Shown here: positions 8,673-21,188 of the stretch, in pieces | How positions within the stretch are numbered: position 1 is the first letter of the stretch | How the letters are laid out: each line of letters starts with the position of its first letter | Program-made: the position numbers and the translations under genes | From: Gammaproteobacteria bacterium LSUCC0112 | GTDB lineage: Bacteria; Pseudomonadota; Gammaproteobacteria; Pseudomonadales; Pseudohongiellaceae | Reading direction: 5' to 3' | Length of the DNA: 64,000 nt | Assembly: GCA_004535785.1 (NCBI GenBank) | Contig: SPIB01000003.1 | Span: forward strand, 258,110 to 322,109 | The notes under the pieces: model-generated | Databases searched by the model: none | What the model saw: the letters and a program-made list of their open reading frames with translations, nothing else | Told to the model about the DNA's origin: nothing

Positions 8673-9980
8673 CTAATTTAAGTACGGTGACCAGGAAGGT
8701 TCACGTACATCGCCCTGCAAAGATGGTAAACGGAACTTGATGCGGCCGTCAATGGAAACGGCATCTAACACGCCCTTTCCACCTGCGGTTGTTCCGAACA
8801 TGATCATGCTTCCGTTTGGTGCCACGCTGGGAGATTCGTCGAGTGCAGTCTCTGTGAGTTTGATCACCCTTGAGGTCTGAACATTCAGAATGGCAATACC
8901 ATAACTGTTGTCCTGACGGGTCTCTCGCCGCACATGTACCAGATTCACTCCATCAGGGAGAAACTGGGCTTTTGCACAATAAAAACAATCAAAGGTCAGG
9001 CGCTCTGGCAATCCACCATTTGCGTCGACTATATAAATTTGGGGCTGCCCCGTCCTGTCCGAGGTGAAAATCACGCTGCGGCTATCCCGCGACCAAGCCG
9101 GCTCTGTTTCCGCGCGCGGATGATCAGTGAGCTGGCGAAGCTGATCGGTGGCCAGATCCAGCACATAAATGTCAGGACTACCGTCTTTGGACAACACCAT
9201 GGCCAGTTTGCTGCCATCCGGAGACCAGACAGGCGAGCTGTTGATTCCCGGGAAGTTGGTCACTTGACGACGCTGTCCACTGGCCAGATCCTGTATATAA
9301 ATACGGGGCAAGTCTGTCTCAAAAGACACATAGGCGATTTGGCTGCCATCAGGCGACCACGCCGGCGACATGATAGGCTCTCTGGACTCCAGCAAAATCT
9401 GCGCTCGGCGACCATCATAGTCGGCGTAGTGCAGTTTGAAGACTTTGCTGCCTATGGCACCTTCGGCCGAGATATACATAATCTTTGTCGAAAATGCACC
9501 GCGACTACCGGTGATTTCCTGATACACAACGTCGCTGATTTCATGAGCAATATCACGCAATTGAGACATACTGCCAGTGAGCACTTCACCCAGAACTTTG
9601 CGCTCGCGATTGATATCGAAAAACTCCCACTGCACCTGGACCATCTGACCACCAGGCACTTGGCTGACTTTGCCAATCACCAGATACTGCTGAGCCAGAA
9701 TACGCCAGTCTCTGAAGTGCACTTCACGTTCTTCGGAAGGCAAGCTCAGCATATTGGCACGTGACAGTGCCCTGAACTCCCCAACCTGCTCCAGATTATT
9801 GGATATAATTTGCGCAATATCTTCATCCAGCAGATTGGCGCCGTCCCATGCAAACGGTACAACAGCGACCGGGATCGGGTTATCAACGCCGCGTGTAATT
9901 TCAATATTCAACTCAGCGGCTGATAACCTGAAAGAAAATACCAGCGCCAGTACCAATAACATCAGGCTGCTTTGTTTCAA
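8673..9980 (-). CDS. tolB: Tol-Pal translocation protein TolB
   Basis: A 435-residue periplasmic protein. The signal peptide (residues 1-22) is followed by an alpha/beta N-terminal domain and a six-bladed beta-propeller with repeated WSPDG and YVLDLATDQ type motifs (about 200-430). TolB shuttles between Pal and TolA. The frame opens with TTG at 9980, overlapping the tolA stop in TTGA, which points to translational coupling. Length and domain order are normal. Confidence 0.96.
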   Translation of the reverse strand: MKQSSLMLLVLALVFSFRLSAAELNIEITRGVDNPIPVAVVPFAWDGANLLDEDIAQIISNNLEQVGEFRALSRANMLSLPSEEREVHFRDWRILAQQYLVIGKVSQVPGGQMVQVQWEFFDINRERKVLGEVLTGSMSQLRDIAHEISDVVYQEITGSRGAFSTKIMYISAEGAIGSKVFKLHYADYDGRRAQILLESREPIMSPAWSPDGSQIAYVSFETDLPRIYIQDLASGQRRQVTNFPGINSSPVWSPDGSKLAMVLSKDGSPDIYVLDLATDQLRQLTDHPRAETEPAWSRDSRSVIFTSDRTGQPQIYIVDANGGLPERLTFDCFYCAKAQFLPDGVNLVHVRRETRQDNSYGIAILNVQTSRVIKLTETALDESPSVAPNGSMIMFGTTAGGKGVLDAVSIDGRIKFRLPSLQGDVREPSWSPYLN

Positions 9981-10825
9981 TTAAGTAAGTCCTCTGGTCT
10001 GAACGTTAACAACAAAGAACGGAAATTCCGTTCAAACATTCGCGGTGGCATACCCTGCAACTCCGAAAAGCGTCCCACCGCACGCACAGCAGTTTCGGCA
10101 GCTCTGTCAAACGCTGCGTCACCGCTGGACCTGACAATCTCCACGTCTACCACATCACCCGTTGGAACCAGTCTGATTCTCAACACGGCGGTCATATTAT
10201 TTCTGGCACTTGGCGGGCGAGACCAATTGCGCTGCACCAGATCATGAATCACTGCGGTATACGCCATCACAATCTCTGACTCAGTCTCTGCCTGCTCACG
10301 CGCAGTCGCCTCGGCTGCAGCCTGCGCAGCCGCATCCGCCTGACGCTGCTGTTCCTGCCTTTGCGCTTCCTGTTGCCGCGCTACTTCCTGCTGCCGCGCT
10401 TGTTCTTGCTCGCGTGCCAACTCCTGCTGACGCTGCTGTTCCGCCTCTTGCTGCTCACGTTGCTGCCGAATAACTGCCTGACGCTGCTGCTCCTGCTGTG
10501 CGGCTGCTTCACGTGCTGCTTGCTCTTGTCGTGCTTGCTCCAGTCGGGCTTGTTCTTGTCGAGCTTGCTCCTGCCGGGCTTGTTCCTGCCGAGCCTGTTC
10601 CTGCTGTCGCCGCTCTTGCCGTTGTTGTTCAGAACGCTGCTGCTGCATTTGTTCGTTGCGCGCCTGCGGATTTTCTTCGACTAACAACGCCTTGACTGCC
10701 GGCGGCCTTACCACATCAAGCACCTCTGAGTCCGCCCGTTGCAAAATCAGCAGTGACCCCAAAATAAGCCCGTGTATCAACAAGGCCAGCATTACTGAAA
10801 ACGGATAACCATTAAATGCCGTCAC
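9977..10825 (-). CDS. tolA: Tol-Pal system protein TolA
   Basis: A 282-residue protein. Its N-terminal membrane anchor (about 8-27) contacts TolQR. A long helical domain (about 55-185) of Gln/Glu/Arg/Ala follows, with a near-perfect ARQEQ pentapeptide repeat. The C-terminal TonB-like domain (about 190-282) contains VHDLVQRNWSRP and VVDVEIVRSSGD. It links the inner-membrane motor to TolB and Pal. It is shorter than E. coli TolA (421 residues) because the helical domain is shorter. It lies 5 bp after tolR. Confidence 0.94.
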   Translation of the reverse strand: MTAFNGYPFSVMLALLIHGLILGSLLILQRADSEVLDVVRPPAVKALLVEENPQARNEQMQQQRSEQQRQERRQQEQARQEQARQEQARQEQARLEQARQEQAAREAAAQQEQQRQAVIRQQREQQEAEQQRQQELAREQEQARQQEVARQQEAQRQEQQRQADAAAQAAAEATAREQAETESEIVMAYTAVIHDLVQRNWSRPPSARNNMTAVLRIRLVPTGDVVDVEIVRSSGDAAFDRAAETAVRAVGRFSELQGMPPRMFERNFRSLLLTFRPEDLLN

Positions 10826-10830
10826 GCCAT

Positions 10831-11274
10831 TTATTCCAGTGGTTTGGTAACCAGATTGGGACTATTTACCCCAGCAACTCGTAATGCCTCCATCAAACTG
10901 ATAAAAGGACCGTAGCTGGCATTGGCATCGCCCTCAACAAAAATTTGAATTGTCGGATTTACCTGCACAATGCTGGCAACCTGCTGACCAATCAGCTCAA
11001 GAGGTACTGATGTCTGTTCGTCCTGCTCTGTCACACCCAGACTGATAAAAAATTCGTTTTCCGCAGTCAGCTCGATGACCAGTGTTTCTGCGTTTTCATC
11101 CATTTCCAGCGGTTCCGAGCTTGCCTGTGGCAAATCCACTCGCAGACCTTGAGTCAGCAGTGGGGCAGTCACCATAAAAACAATCAGCAACACCAGCATG
11201 ACATCAATGTAGGGAACCACATTAATCTCTGCTACTGGCTTACGCTTTTTCCGGACTATTTCCATGGCGCTCAT
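10831..11274 (-). CDS. tolR: Tol-Pal system protein TolR
   Basis: A 147-residue ExbD/TolR-family protein. A basic N-terminus (RKKRKPVAEINVVPYIDV) leads into one transmembrane helix (about 21-41) that carries the conserved Asp in PYIDVMLVLLIVFM, used for proton-driven force generation with TolQ. A periplasmic domain follows. It lies between tolQ and tolA as in other Gammaproteobacteria. Confidence 0.95.
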   Translation of the reverse strand: MSAMEIVRKKRKPVAEINVVPYIDVMLVLLIVFMVTAPLLTQGLRVDLPQASSEPLEMDENAETLVIELTAENEFFISLGVTEQDEQTSVPLELIGQQVASIVQVNPTIQIFVEGDANASYGPFISLMEALRVAGVNSPNLVTKPLE

Positions 11275-11327
11275 AACCTTGATCGTTGCTTGATATTAAC
11301 TGCGTGTTTCCGTCAGCGATCTCAGTC

Positions 11328-12032
11328 TCAAACCTTTGTCGCGGGCGCGCTGACAACCTGCCTGTGCAGGATCCCGGCGAACTCCTCGGTAAACGTGATG
11401 TAGTTACCGGCAATCACGTCAACTTTGGACGAATAGCGGTTATATGCCACCACAGCAGGAATCGCTGCAAACAAACCCATTGCCGTCGCAATCAACGCTT
11501 CAGCAATGCCCGGCGCAACAACTTGCAAAGACGCCTGACTTTGTTCAGCCAGACTGATAAATGAATTCATGATACCGATAACAGTTCCGAACAGACCTAT
11601 ATACGGTGTAACGGAGCCTACGGTCGCCAGGAAAGGCAAATGTTTCTCCAGTTTTTCTTCTTCACGTGAGTAAGCCACTCGCATCGCACGTTGCGCGCCA
11701 GCCATTACACCTTCAGCGTTAACACCGCCCTGTTGACGCAGGCGCATAAACTCCTTAAAGCCGGCCCTGAAGATATTTTCCATACCGCCAGTCGGTTTAT
11801 TGGCTTTTTGTTGATCACTGCCTTCCCGGTATAGCTGGCTTAGATCCATCCCGGACCAAAATCGCTTTTCGAAGCCGCTCATACCCTGCTCGGCGCTACT
11901 CAGCACCAACCAGTGCTGCACAATCATGACCCACGAAATAATCGAGGCCAGCAACAAAGTCAGCATGACCAACTGCACAACAATTGTTGCTTCAAGAATT
12001 AACGACCAGACGTTGATAGAACTGCTGTGCAC
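11328..12032 (-). CDS. tolQ: Tol-Pal system motor protein TolQ
   Basis: A 234-residue MotA/TolQ/ExbB channel protein with three transmembrane helices (about 15-37, 135-160 and 170-195). The conserved block VTPYIGLFGTVIGIMNSFI is present. The frame starts at GTG 12032 after AAGGA, and E. coli tolQ also uses GTG. It is the first tol gene. The ybgC thioesterase gene that commonly precedes tolQ is absent here; ruvB lies directly upstream. Confidence 0.95.
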   Translation of the reverse strand: MHSSSINVWSLILEATIVVQLVMLTLLLASIISWVMIVQHWLVLSSAEQGMSGFEKRFWSGMDLSQLYREGSDQQKANKPTGGMENIFRAGFKEFMRLRQQGGVNAEGVMAGAQRAMRVAYSREEEKLEKHLPFLATVGSVTPYIGLFGTVIGIMNSFISLAEQSQASLQVVAPGIAEALIATAMGLFAAIPAVVAYNRYSSKVDVIAGNYITFTEEFAGILHRQVVSAPATKV

Positions 12033-12172
12033 TAGAGTATTCCTTTAACCGGTTACACACCTTAAAACAAGCGGCATTATAAGCTTAATTAAATACTTAT
12101 AACACTCTGGCCCGTGGCTTAAGGCTGATAAAATATGGCGAAATCATGATAATTGAGCTGAATTTTGAGACT

Positions 12173-13198
12173 TCAGCCAAGGACAGGGGCTATAAGCCCG
12201 AATTGCAGGTATGCATGAGGCGTTACCATTCGTCCGCGCGGCGTGCGCATGATAAAACCTTGCTGTATCAGATACGGCTCCAAAACATCCTCAATGGTAT
12301 CTCTTTCCTCACTGATCGCAGCTGCCAGGCTGTCAACCCCAACAGGACCTCCACCGAATTTTTCGATCATGGTCAGTAACAGACGACGATCCATGTGATC
12401 AAACCCGTTGTTATCGATACTCAACATATCCAGCGCTTTGTCGGCAGTTTCCAGCGTAATCGTTCCATCATGTTTGACTTCACTGAAATCACGGACCCGG
12501 CGCAGCAAGCGATTGGCGATGCGAGGTGTACCACGAGAACGGCGGGCAATTTCGAATGCACCTTGTTGATCAATCGTGCAGCCAAGAATTTTTGCTGATC
12601 GCATCACGATCTCACACAGCTGATCCGACGTGTAAAACTCCAGACGCTGGATGATCCCAAAGCGATCACGCAGCGGTGACGTCAACAAACCCGCTCTTGT
12701 TGTGGCACCTACCAACGTAAAGGGAGGCAACTCAAGCTTGATTGACCTTGCTCCCGGACCTTCGCCGATCATGATATCCAGCTGATAGTCCTCCATGGCC
12801 GGATATAAAATCTCTTCAATTGCCGGGCTGAGCCGGTGAATCTCGTCAATAAAAAGCACATCACCATGCTCAAGATTGGTCAGTAGCGCAGCCAGGTCGC
12901 CGGCTTTCTCCAGCACTGGACCTGAGGTGGTTTTTATCGCCACATTGAGCTCGTTGGCAATAATATTGGCCAATGTCGTTTTACCCAGTCCCGGCGGGCC
13001 AAAAATCAAGGTGTGATCAAGAGGTTCCGACCGTTGTCTGGCCGCGCTGATAAATATATCCATCTGGTTTTTGACGTCTGTTTGACCAATGTAGTCTTTG
13101 AGACTGAGTGGTCGGATAGCCCGATCAACAGACTGTTCCATAGGCGCGAGGCCCGGCGATATCAGCCGTTCGTTTTCAACATTGTTGTAGTCTGACAT
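12173..13198 (-). CDS. ruvB: Holliday junction branch migration DNA helicase RuvB
   Basis: A 341-residue AAA+ motor driving branch migration with RuvA. Walker A is [11 protein letters not shown] and Walker B is [11 protein letters not shown]. The sensor/arginine-finger region [18 protein letters not shown] and the C-terminal winged helix ([17 protein letters not shown]) are present. It lies 18 bp after ruvA. Confidence 0.97.
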   Translation of the reverse strand: MSDYNNVENERLISPGLAPMEQSVDRAIRPLSLKDYIGQTDVKNQMDIFISAARQRSEPLDHTLIFGPPGLGKTTLANIIANELNVAIKTTSGPVLEKAGDLAALLTNLEHGDVLFIDEIHRLSPAIEEILYPAMEDYQLDIMIGEGPGARSIKLELPPFTLVGATTRAGLLTSPLRDRFGIIQRLEFYTSDQLCEIVMRSAKILGCTIDQQGAFEIARRSRGTPRIANRLLRRVRDFSEVKHDGTITLETADKALDMLSIDNNGFDHMDRRLLLTMIEKFGGGPVGVDSLAAAISEERDTIEDVLEPYLIQQGFIMRTPRGRMVTPHAYLQFGLIAPVLG

Positions 13199-13216
13199 AA
13201 CTGCCGCTTTGCCTCT

Positions 13217-13825
13217 TTACACCATTGCCCTGAGTGCCAGGCGGATAATTTCTTCACTGCGCTCAATGCCAGGCTTGTCTTTCAAGACCCGAATAACCAT
13301 TTTTGCTGCATCTTGCGGCTTGTATCCCAACGCTATAAGCGCTGTTTCCGCATCCTCACTGAGTTGATGACTACCGGCAGCCTTTTGTAAAGCAGGCACG
13401 CCCAGAACTGGCGTTGCTTGCCATGCTGCCAGACGATCCCGCATATCAAGCACCAGACGCTCAGCTGTCTTTTTACCGATGCCCGGAATCTTTGTCAGGG
13501 CATTAACATCATTGGTCTGCACAAAGCGCACGAATTCATCCGCCGGCACGCCAGACAATATAGCCAGCGCCACTTTTGGACCTATGCCTGTGACTTTGAT
13601 CAACGCACGAAACAGGGCGCGCTCGTGCTCTTCCAAAAACGCAAAGAGCTGGTGAGCATCTTCCCGAACAACGAGATGGGTGAACAAGATGACACCCTGA
13701 CCTACGGGTGGCAGCTGATAAAACGTACTCATGGGAGCCAGCAACTCATAACCTACACCGTTCACATCCAGCAACAGGTCAGGCGCCTTCTTTTCCAGCA
13801 ATATTCCTTTTAATCGACCTATCAA
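13217..13825 (-). CDS. ruvA: Holliday junction DNA helicase subunit RuvA
   Basis: A 202-residue Holliday junction-binding subunit. The N-terminal OB fold starts MIGRLKGILLEKK. Two helix-hairpin-helix motifs (VTGIGPKVALAILSG, IPGIGKKTAERLVLDMRDRL) and the C-terminal RuvB-binding helices (ALIALGYKPQDAAKMV) follow. The frame opens with TTG at 13825 after AGGAG. It sits between ruvC and ruvB. Confidence 0.96.
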   Translation of the reverse strand: MIGRLKGILLEKKAPDLLLDVNGVGYELLAPMSTFYQLPPVGQGVILFTHLVVREDAHQLFAFLEEHERALFRALIKVTGIGPKVALAILSGVPADEFVRFVQTNDVNALTKIPGIGKKTAERLVLDMRDRLAAWQATPVLGVPALQKAAGSHQLSEDAETALIALGYKPQDAAKMVIRVLKDKPGIERSEEIIRLALRAMV

Positions 13826-13875
13826 GCTTTGCTCCTGCTAACAGCGTCAGATCAGATAATGTAACCAGAAGTCGG

Positions 13876-14397
13876 TCAGGTTTTGTAGCGGCGCCCACCA
13901 AAACTGCGCGCTGCAGCTATTCGTACCATGCTCTGCCGGCTATTGGCATGACAGACTGCAATTGCCAGCGCATCAGCGGCGTCGGCCTGCAATTTACCTT
14001 GCAATCCCAGCAGGACTTTAATCATGTGCTGTACTTGTAGCTTGTCAGCTGCCCCAGAGCCTGTAACAGCTTGTTTGACCGTGCGCGGCGTGTATTCCGC
14101 CACAGGCAAATCAAACTGCAAACAAGCCACCATGGCAGCCCCACGCGCCTGACCAAGCTTGAGCGCTGACGACACACTTTTGCCGAGGAAAACCTCTTCA
14201 ATCGCACATTCCTGGGGGCTATATTGCTCAATGATGCCAGTTAAAGCAAAAAAGATATCACGCAGACGCTGCGGATGCTCCCCCGGTGTCGGACGGATGC
14301 ATCCACAATCGATGTACTTCAGTTTGTTACCTGTTGACTCGACAATGCCATAGCCGGTTGCGCGAGAGCCCGGGTCAATTCCAAGAATCAGTGTCAC
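13876..14397 (-). CDS. ruvC: Holliday junction resolvase RuvC
   Basis: A 173-residue endonuclease of the RNase H fold that cleaves Holliday junctions. The first catalytic Asp is in LILGIDPGSRATGYG, the Glu pair in CAIEEVFLGKS, and the C-terminal acidic block is DAADALAIAVCH. It starts at GTG 14397. aspS lies upstream with only about 54 bp between; the yebC-family gene that often separates them is missing. Confidence 0.96.
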   Translation of the reverse strand: MTLILGIDPGSRATGYGIVESTGNKLKYIDCGCIRPTPGEHPQRLRDIFFALTGIIEQYSPQECAIEEVFLGKSVSSALKLGQARGAAMVACLQFDLPVAEYTPRTVKQAVTGSGAADKLQVQHMIKVLLGLQGKLQADAADALAIAVCHANSRQSMVRIAAARSFGGRRYKT

Positions 14398-14451
14398 CCA
14401 ATACCTCGCTCAAAAACACCAACGACAGAGGCGCCGTCGGTGCCAATGACA

Positions 14452-16251
14452 TTACTCCGCCTGTTGCGCTGCAGGGACTGCAGGGCCAGCCACTTGCTCG
14501 CGGAGACGGATATTCAGCTCACGTAACTGCTTGGCAGAGACCGGACCCGGTGCATCGGTTAACGGACACGCTGCCGACTGGGTTTTCGGGAATGCCATCA
14601 CATCACGGATCGACGTTGCACCCGTCATCAACATGATCAAACGATCAAGACCAAACGCCAATCCGCCATGGGGGGGCGCACCTGATGCCAGCGCATTCAA
14701 CAGGAATCCAAACTTCTCCTGAGCCTCTTCCGCACCAATGCCCAGCAGATCAAACACGGCCTGCTGCATATCCGGACGGTTGATTCGGATGGAACCTCCA
14801 CCCAACTCGGTGCCATTCAACACCATATCATAGGCACGTGACAGCGCCTTGTCGGGGTTGTTACGCAAATCTTCCGGTGAGCAGGACGGTGCAGTGAACG
14901 GGTGATGCAATGAGTTGAGGTTGCCCTCTTTATCACGCTCGAACATCGGGAAATCAACCACCCACAAGGGTGCCCATCCGGTACGGGTAATGCCAAGATC
15001 CGCACCCACTTTCAGGCGCAGCGCCCCAATGGCCTCACACACCGGGCCAAACTTGTCAGCACCAAAGAAAATAATGTCCCCGGTCGCCGCTTCAGTGCGG
15101 GCCAACACAGCGTTCACCACGTCCTCAGGCATAAATTTGATGATAGGCGACTGCAATCCTTCCATCCCGCCACTCAGATCATTGACCTTGATCCACGCCA
15201 GCCCTTTTGCACCGTAGATACCCACGAATTTGGTGTAGTCATCAATTTCTTTGCGCGTCAGCGAGGCGCCACCCGGTACTCTCAGCGCAATGACACGACT
15301 GGCTGGATCATTGGCAGGCCCTGAGAACACCTTGAAGTCCACGTCTTTCATCAGATCAGCAATGTCGGTGAACTCAAGATCGTTGCGCAGATCCGGTTTA
15401 TCTGAGCCAAACCGACGCATGGCTTCGGTCCAAGTCATCCGCGGGAAATCCCCCAGATCCACCGCCAGATGCTTCTGGAAAATACCACGAATCATTTTTT
15501 CCATGACGCTCATGATGCCTTCTTCATCCATAAACGACGTCTCGATGTCGATTTGGGTGAACTCAGGCTGGCGATCAGCACGCAGGTCTTCATCGCGGAA
15601 ACACTTGGCAATCTGATAATAGCGGTCTATGCCGGCAACCATGAGTATCTGCTTGAATAGCTGAGGTGATTGCGGCAGCGCAAAGAACTGACCGGGGTGA
15701 GTTCGACTGGGTACCAGATAATCTCTTGCACCTTCTGGCGTAGCACGGGTCAGAATCGGTGTCTCGATATCCAGAAAGCCGTTGTCATCCAGGAAGTTGC
15801 GAATGGAGTTGCTGACTTTGGAGCGAAAACGCAGCCGATCAATCATCTCGGGGCGACGCAGATCAATATAACGATGACGCAGGCGAATATCCTCACCTAC
15901 GTTGGCATGTTCATCCAACTGGAATGGAGGCGTCTTGGCTTGCGCCAATACTTCCAGAGTGTGCGCCAACACTTCGATGGCACCGCTGGCCATATCCGGA
16001 TTCACTGTGCCTTCCGGACGCGCGCGCACCAGGCCGGTTACGCGCACCACAAATTCACTGCGCAGGGTTTCTGCCAGATTAAAACTGTCAGCCCGATCCG
16101 GATCAAACACAATCTGGCACAGACCTTCGCGATCGCGCAGATCGACAAATATCACACCGCCATGATCCCTACGTCGGTGAACCCAGCCACACAGACTGAC
16201 GATTTCACCGCTAAGCTGTTCGTTTAACTCTCCGCAATAGTGACTGCGCAT
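14452..16251 (-). CDS. aspS: Aspartate-tRNA ligase AspS
   Basis: A 599-residue class II aminoacyl-tRNA synthetase of the bacterial type. The N-terminal anticodon-binding OB fold (about 1-105, starting MRSHYCGEL) is followed by catalytic motif 2 ([18 protein letters not shown]), the bacterial GAD insertion domain (about 290-420) and motif 3 ([15 protein letters not shown]). Length and domains are normal. Whether it is discriminating or also charges tRNA-Asn cannot be decided, because gatCAB is not in the window. Confidence 0.96.
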   Translation of the reverse strand: MRSHYCGELNEQLSGEIVSLCGWVHRRRDHGGVIFVDLRDREGLCQIVFDPDRADSFNLAETLRSEFVVRVTGLVRARPEGTVNPDMASGAIEVLAHTLEVLAQAKTPPFQLDEHANVGEDIRLRHRYIDLRRPEMIDRLRFRSKVSNSIRNFLDDNGFLDIETPILTRATPEGARDYLVPSRTHPGQFFALPQSPQLFKQILMVAGIDRYYQIAKCFRDEDLRADRQPEFTQIDIETSFMDEEGIMSVMEKMIRGIFQKHLAVDLGDFPRMTWTEAMRRFGSDKPDLRNDLEFTDIADLMKDVDFKVFSGPANDPASRVIALRVPGGASLTRKEIDDYTKFVGIYGAKGLAWIKVNDLSGGMEGLQSPIIKFMPEDVVNAVLARTEAATGDIIFFGADKFGPVCEAIGALRLKVGADLGITRTGWAPLWVVDFPMFERDKEGNLNSLHHPFTAPSCSPEDLRNNPDKALSRAYDMVLNGTELGGGSIRINRPDMQQAVFDLLGIGAEEAQEKFGFLLNALASGAPPHGGLAFGLDRLIMLMTGATSIRDVMAFPKTQSAACPLTDAPGPVSAKQLRELNIRLREQVAGPAVPAAQQAE

Positions 16252-16318
16252 ACGCTTTCCTGTTTCTCTCTCTGAATATTCAAGTGGTTAGTAGTATCAG
16301 GCGATTCCGGGTTACAAA

Positions 16319-16609
16319 TCAAACTGCAGCAGAGCTGGTATCTGTCTTTGCGCTCTCTGTTTTTGCAACGTCAGGTTTGCTGCTGGCCGTATTACCATCT
16401 GCGTCCTGAGTACCATGGCGTTTGTTTGTTGTTTTAAAATCCGTCTCGTACCAACCACCACCTTTTAATCGAAAACTGGGGGCTGAAATCTGTTTAGATA
16501 AGGTTTGTTTCTGACAGACCGGACATTGTGTCAAGGGTGCATCGCTGAAGCGTTGAATGGCTTCCAGGCGATGGCCGCACTCTTTGCATTGATACTCATA
16601 AATGGGCAT
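16319..16609 (-). CDS. FmdB-type zinc ribbon protein
   Basis: A 96-residue protein of the FmdB regulatory-protein family. The N-terminal zinc ribbon starts MPIYEYQCKECGH and has a second CPVC pair, so two CxxC motifs are present. GGGWYETDFK and a low-complexity Ser/Thr/Lys tail follow. The ATG at 16609 matches the universal family start MPIYEY; the frame extends further upstream but that part is not conserved. It lies just upstream of aspS, a very common neighbour. The precise function of the family is unknown. Confidence 0.9.
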   Translation of the reverse strand: MPIYEYQCKECGHRLEAIQRFSDAPLTQCPVCQKQTLSKQISAPSFRLKGGGWYETDFKTTNKRHGTQDADGNTASSKPDVAKTESAKTDTSSAAV

Positions 16610-16843
16610 AGTGAATTTCAGGCTCCGAATAACACGTGCTACAGCAGATGCTGCCAAATCAAAGGCGCGGATTATAACTCAAGAAGCCCGACGGCAGCAC
16701 CTGAATTGCGGGTTTTACACTGGCTCATTTGAACACTTGCGACGATATGCCCAATCCATTATAAATAGCGACCAGAGCGGCGTTTAACAGCGAATATTAC
16801 TCCCAATTTTTCATTTCCCACTTTACTAGTAACAGGATCCGGC

Positions 16844-17197
16844 ATGGCAGCGTCCAAACCAGCAGTTAAAAAAACCACAGCAATAACGGAAAAGTACACA
16901 AAAACAGCTATCCTCGCGGAAATTGCGGCTAACACCGATCTGACCAGAAAGCAGGTCGATGCAGTTCTAAACGAACTGGGCAGCATTATCGAGCGGCATA
17001 TCAAGAAGCGCGGCGTCGGTGAATTTACCTTGCCAGGGTTACTGAAAATCAAGTCTGTGAAAAAACCTGCTCAAGCTGCCCGAAAAAATGTGCCCAATCC
17101 GTTTAAACCGGGCGAAACAATGGATATTGCCAAAAAACCAGCCAGTACCCGTGTCAAGATACTGCCGCTGAAGAAGCTCAAAGAGTTCGCTCAATAA
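16844..17197 (+). CDS. HU-family DNA-binding protein (extended form)
   Basis: A 117-residue HU/IHF-like protein. A Lys/Ala/Thr-rich N-terminal tail (about 1-20) precedes the HU core: helices ILAEIAANTDLTRKQVDAVLNELGSII and a beta-arm region ending ARKNVPNPFKPGETMDI. The terminal segment is KILPLKKLKEF. The arm signature differs slightly from canonical HU (RxGRNPQTG), as in the longer HU-like proteins of Gammaproteobacteria. It probably binds DNA without strong sequence specificity. It is monocistronic, divergent from the zinc-ribbon gene. Confidence 0.85.
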   Translation: MAASKPAVKKTTAITEKYTKTAILAEIAANTDLTRKQVDAVLNELGSIIERHIKKRGVGEFTLPGLLKIKSVKKPAQAARKNVPNPFKPGETMDIAKKPASTRVKILPLKKLKEFAQ

Positions 17198-17345
17198 TTC
17201 GAACCTGTGCAACCGTGGCGACGGCTAACACCGTCGTCCCTGCGCCGATACTGCAACCTGTCAGACCCTCATGTGAAGACCGGCACGTATTAGCCCGGCT
17301 GTCACCAATATCATCAATACAAACCTCAAAGAAACCGGAATCCGC

Positions 17346-19079
17346 ATGCGCACCAGTCAATACCTCATTGCAACCCTCAGAGAAACACCAGCAGATGCCG
17401 AGGTGATCAGCCACCAGTTGATGTTACGCGCCGGGCTGATTCGCAAACTGGCCAGTGGCATGTATACGTGGCTGCCGGCAGGATTGAGGGTGTTGCATAA
17501 AGTGACCGCAATTGTACGCGAGGAGATGAATCGATCTGGCGCCATGGAAGTATCCATGCCCGTTGTGCAGTCTGCGGAACTTTGGCAGGAATCAGGCCGC
17601 TGGGACAAAATGGGTCCGGAACTCTTGAGATTTGTAGATCGGCACGACCGACCTTTCTGCCTTGGACCAACCCACGAAGAGGTGATTACTGACCTGATCC
17701 GCAACGAGTTCAACAGTTACAAACAACTGCCAGCGAACTTTTACCAGATACAAATGAAATTTCGTGATGAACGTCGCCCCCGATTTGGCGTGATGCGTGC
17801 CCGCGAGTTTCTGATGAAGGACGCCTACTCCTTCCACATAAATCAGGCATCGCTTGAGCAGACCTACCAGTTGATGTACCAGACCTACAGCAACATCTTT
17901 AAACGTCTGGGTCTGGATTTCCGCGCCGTACTGGCTGATACCGGCAACATCGGCGGTAGCACCTCACATGAGTTCCATGTGCTGGCAGACTCCGGCGAAG
18001 ACGATATTGTCTTTAACTCAACGGGCAGTTATGCAGCCAACATTGAACTCGCCGTGGGTGGTATTAAAGATCTGGAAGACGGCAGTGCCGATATGTTGGA
18101 CAGCCGCGCGATTAACACGGCCAGCGCACATACCATCGACGAATTGTGTGTTTTGCTGGACCTGCCTGCCACGCGCCTGATCAAAACGCTGATTGTAAAA
18201 GCCGAGGTGAGTGAAACCAATCCAACCGGATTGATGGCCCTTGTATTGCGTGGCGATCAGGAATTAAACGATATCAAGGCAGAAAAGATTGCAGGCATTA
18301 CTTGCCCGCTGGCGTTTGCCAGTGACACCGAAATCGAAACTTCGATAGGTTGCAAACCCGGATGCATCGGGCCAAATAAATTGAACATGCCGGTGATTGT
18401 TGATCGCAGCGCTGAAAATATGCGCAACTTTGTGTGCGGCGCAAACACAGCAGAAACGCACCTGCTTGATGCCAACTGGGGACGGGACTGCCGCTTTGAT
18501 CAGGTCGCTGACATTCGCAAGGTCAAAGAAGGTGACCTCAGCCCGGATGGTCAGGGGGAGTTGCTGATCAAGCGCGGCATCGAAGTTGGACATATCTTCC
18601 AGCTCGGTACCAAATACAGTGAGGCCATGAAAGCCGCTGTCCTTGATGAAAACGGTCGATCTGTGCTGATGACCATGGGCTGTTATGGTATCGGAGTCAG
18701 TCGCATTGTTGCGGCTGCGATTGAACAAAATCACGATGCCAATGGCATTATCTGGCCTGAGGCTATTGCTCCGTTTCAAGTGGCGATAGTACCGCTGAAT
18801 GCGCATAAATCGCCCCGCGTCACAGAAGTCAGTGAGCAATTGATGGCGGACTTGGAGAAGGCGGGCGTAGAAGTGCTTCTTGATGACAGAGACAAAAAGA
18901 CCAGTCCGGGTGTCAAATTTGCCGACATGGAACTGATGGGCATTCCGCATCGCATTGTGGTGTCAGATCGCGGACTCGAAAACAATGAACTTGAATACAA
19001 GTTTCGACGTGCAGATCAGGCAGAAGTTGTGCCTCTGGCATCCATCATGGCTTTTTTGAGCGCCAGAATGGCGTCTTGA
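17346..19079 (+). CDS. proS: Proline-tRNA ligase ProS
   Basis: A 577-residue class II synthetase of the bacterial ProRS type. Motif 1 region (MELxxAG-like [20 protein letters not shown]), motif 2 ([21 protein letters not shown]), an inserted YbaK-like editing domain (about 225-390) that clears Ala-tRNA(Pro), motif 3 ([13 protein letters not shown]) and a C-terminal anticodon-binding domain occur in order. Length is typical. The ATG at 17346 gives the family N-terminus MRTSQYL. Confidence 0.96.
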   Translation: MRTSQYLIATLRETPADAEVISHQLMLRAGLIRKLASGMYTWLPAGLRVLHKVTAIVREEMNRSGAMEVSMPVVQSAELWQESGRWDKMGPELLRFVDRHDRPFCLGPTHEEVITDLIRNEFNSYKQLPANFYQIQMKFRDERRPRFGVMRAREFLMKDAYSFHINQASLEQTYQLMYQTYSNIFKRLGLDFRAVLADTGNIGGSTSHEFHVLADSGEDDIVFNSTGSYAANIELAVGGIKDLEDGSADMLDSRAINTASAHTIDELCVLLDLPATRLIKTLIVKAEVSETNPTGLMALVLRGDQELNDIKAEKIAGITCPLAFASDTEIETSIGCKPGCIGPNKLNMPVIVDRSAENMRNFVCGANTAETHLLDANWGRDCRFDQVADIRKVKEGDLSPDGQGELLIKRGIEVGHIFQLGTKYSEAMKAAVLDENGRSVLMTMGCYGIGVSRIVAAAIEQNHDANGIIWPEAIAPFQVAIVPLNAHKSPRVTEVSEQLMADLEKAGVEVLLDDRDKKTSPGVKFADMELMGIPHRIVVSDRGLENNELEYKFRRADQAEVVPLASIMAFLSARMAS

Positions 19080-19127
19080 GTCAGGGTGCATGGTCGCACC
19101 GCCAGTGAAACGACACAGGGAGACGTT

Positions 19128-21127
<2,000 letters not shown>

Positions 21128-21188
21128 ATAGCCACATCCGCTATTGAATCAAAATACTCAGCGCACACGCACGGAGAGGATACGCAAC

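Noticed and set aside
8934-9764. 276-residue open frame antisense to tolB
   Set aside because: It lies wholly inside tolB, has no family-like motifs and is explained by codon bias of the real gene on the other strand.
10500-10620. Short tandem DNA repeats that could suggest a CRISPR or minisatellite
   Set aside because: Repeats are contiguous 15-bp units without spacers, in frame inside tolA.
10361-10684. Leucine-rich frame antisense to tolA, resembling a membrane protein
   Set aside because: The apparent hydrophobic repeats are the reverse complement of Gln/Arg/Glu/Ala codons in the TolA stalk.
15670-16227. 185-residue open frame antisense to aspS
   Set aside because: Complement of the conserved AspS N-terminal and catalytic region; no independent support.
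18264-18950. 228-residue open frame antisense to proS
   Set aside because: Opposite strand of a clear ProS catalytic region, His/Arg/Phe-rich composition and no ribosome site.
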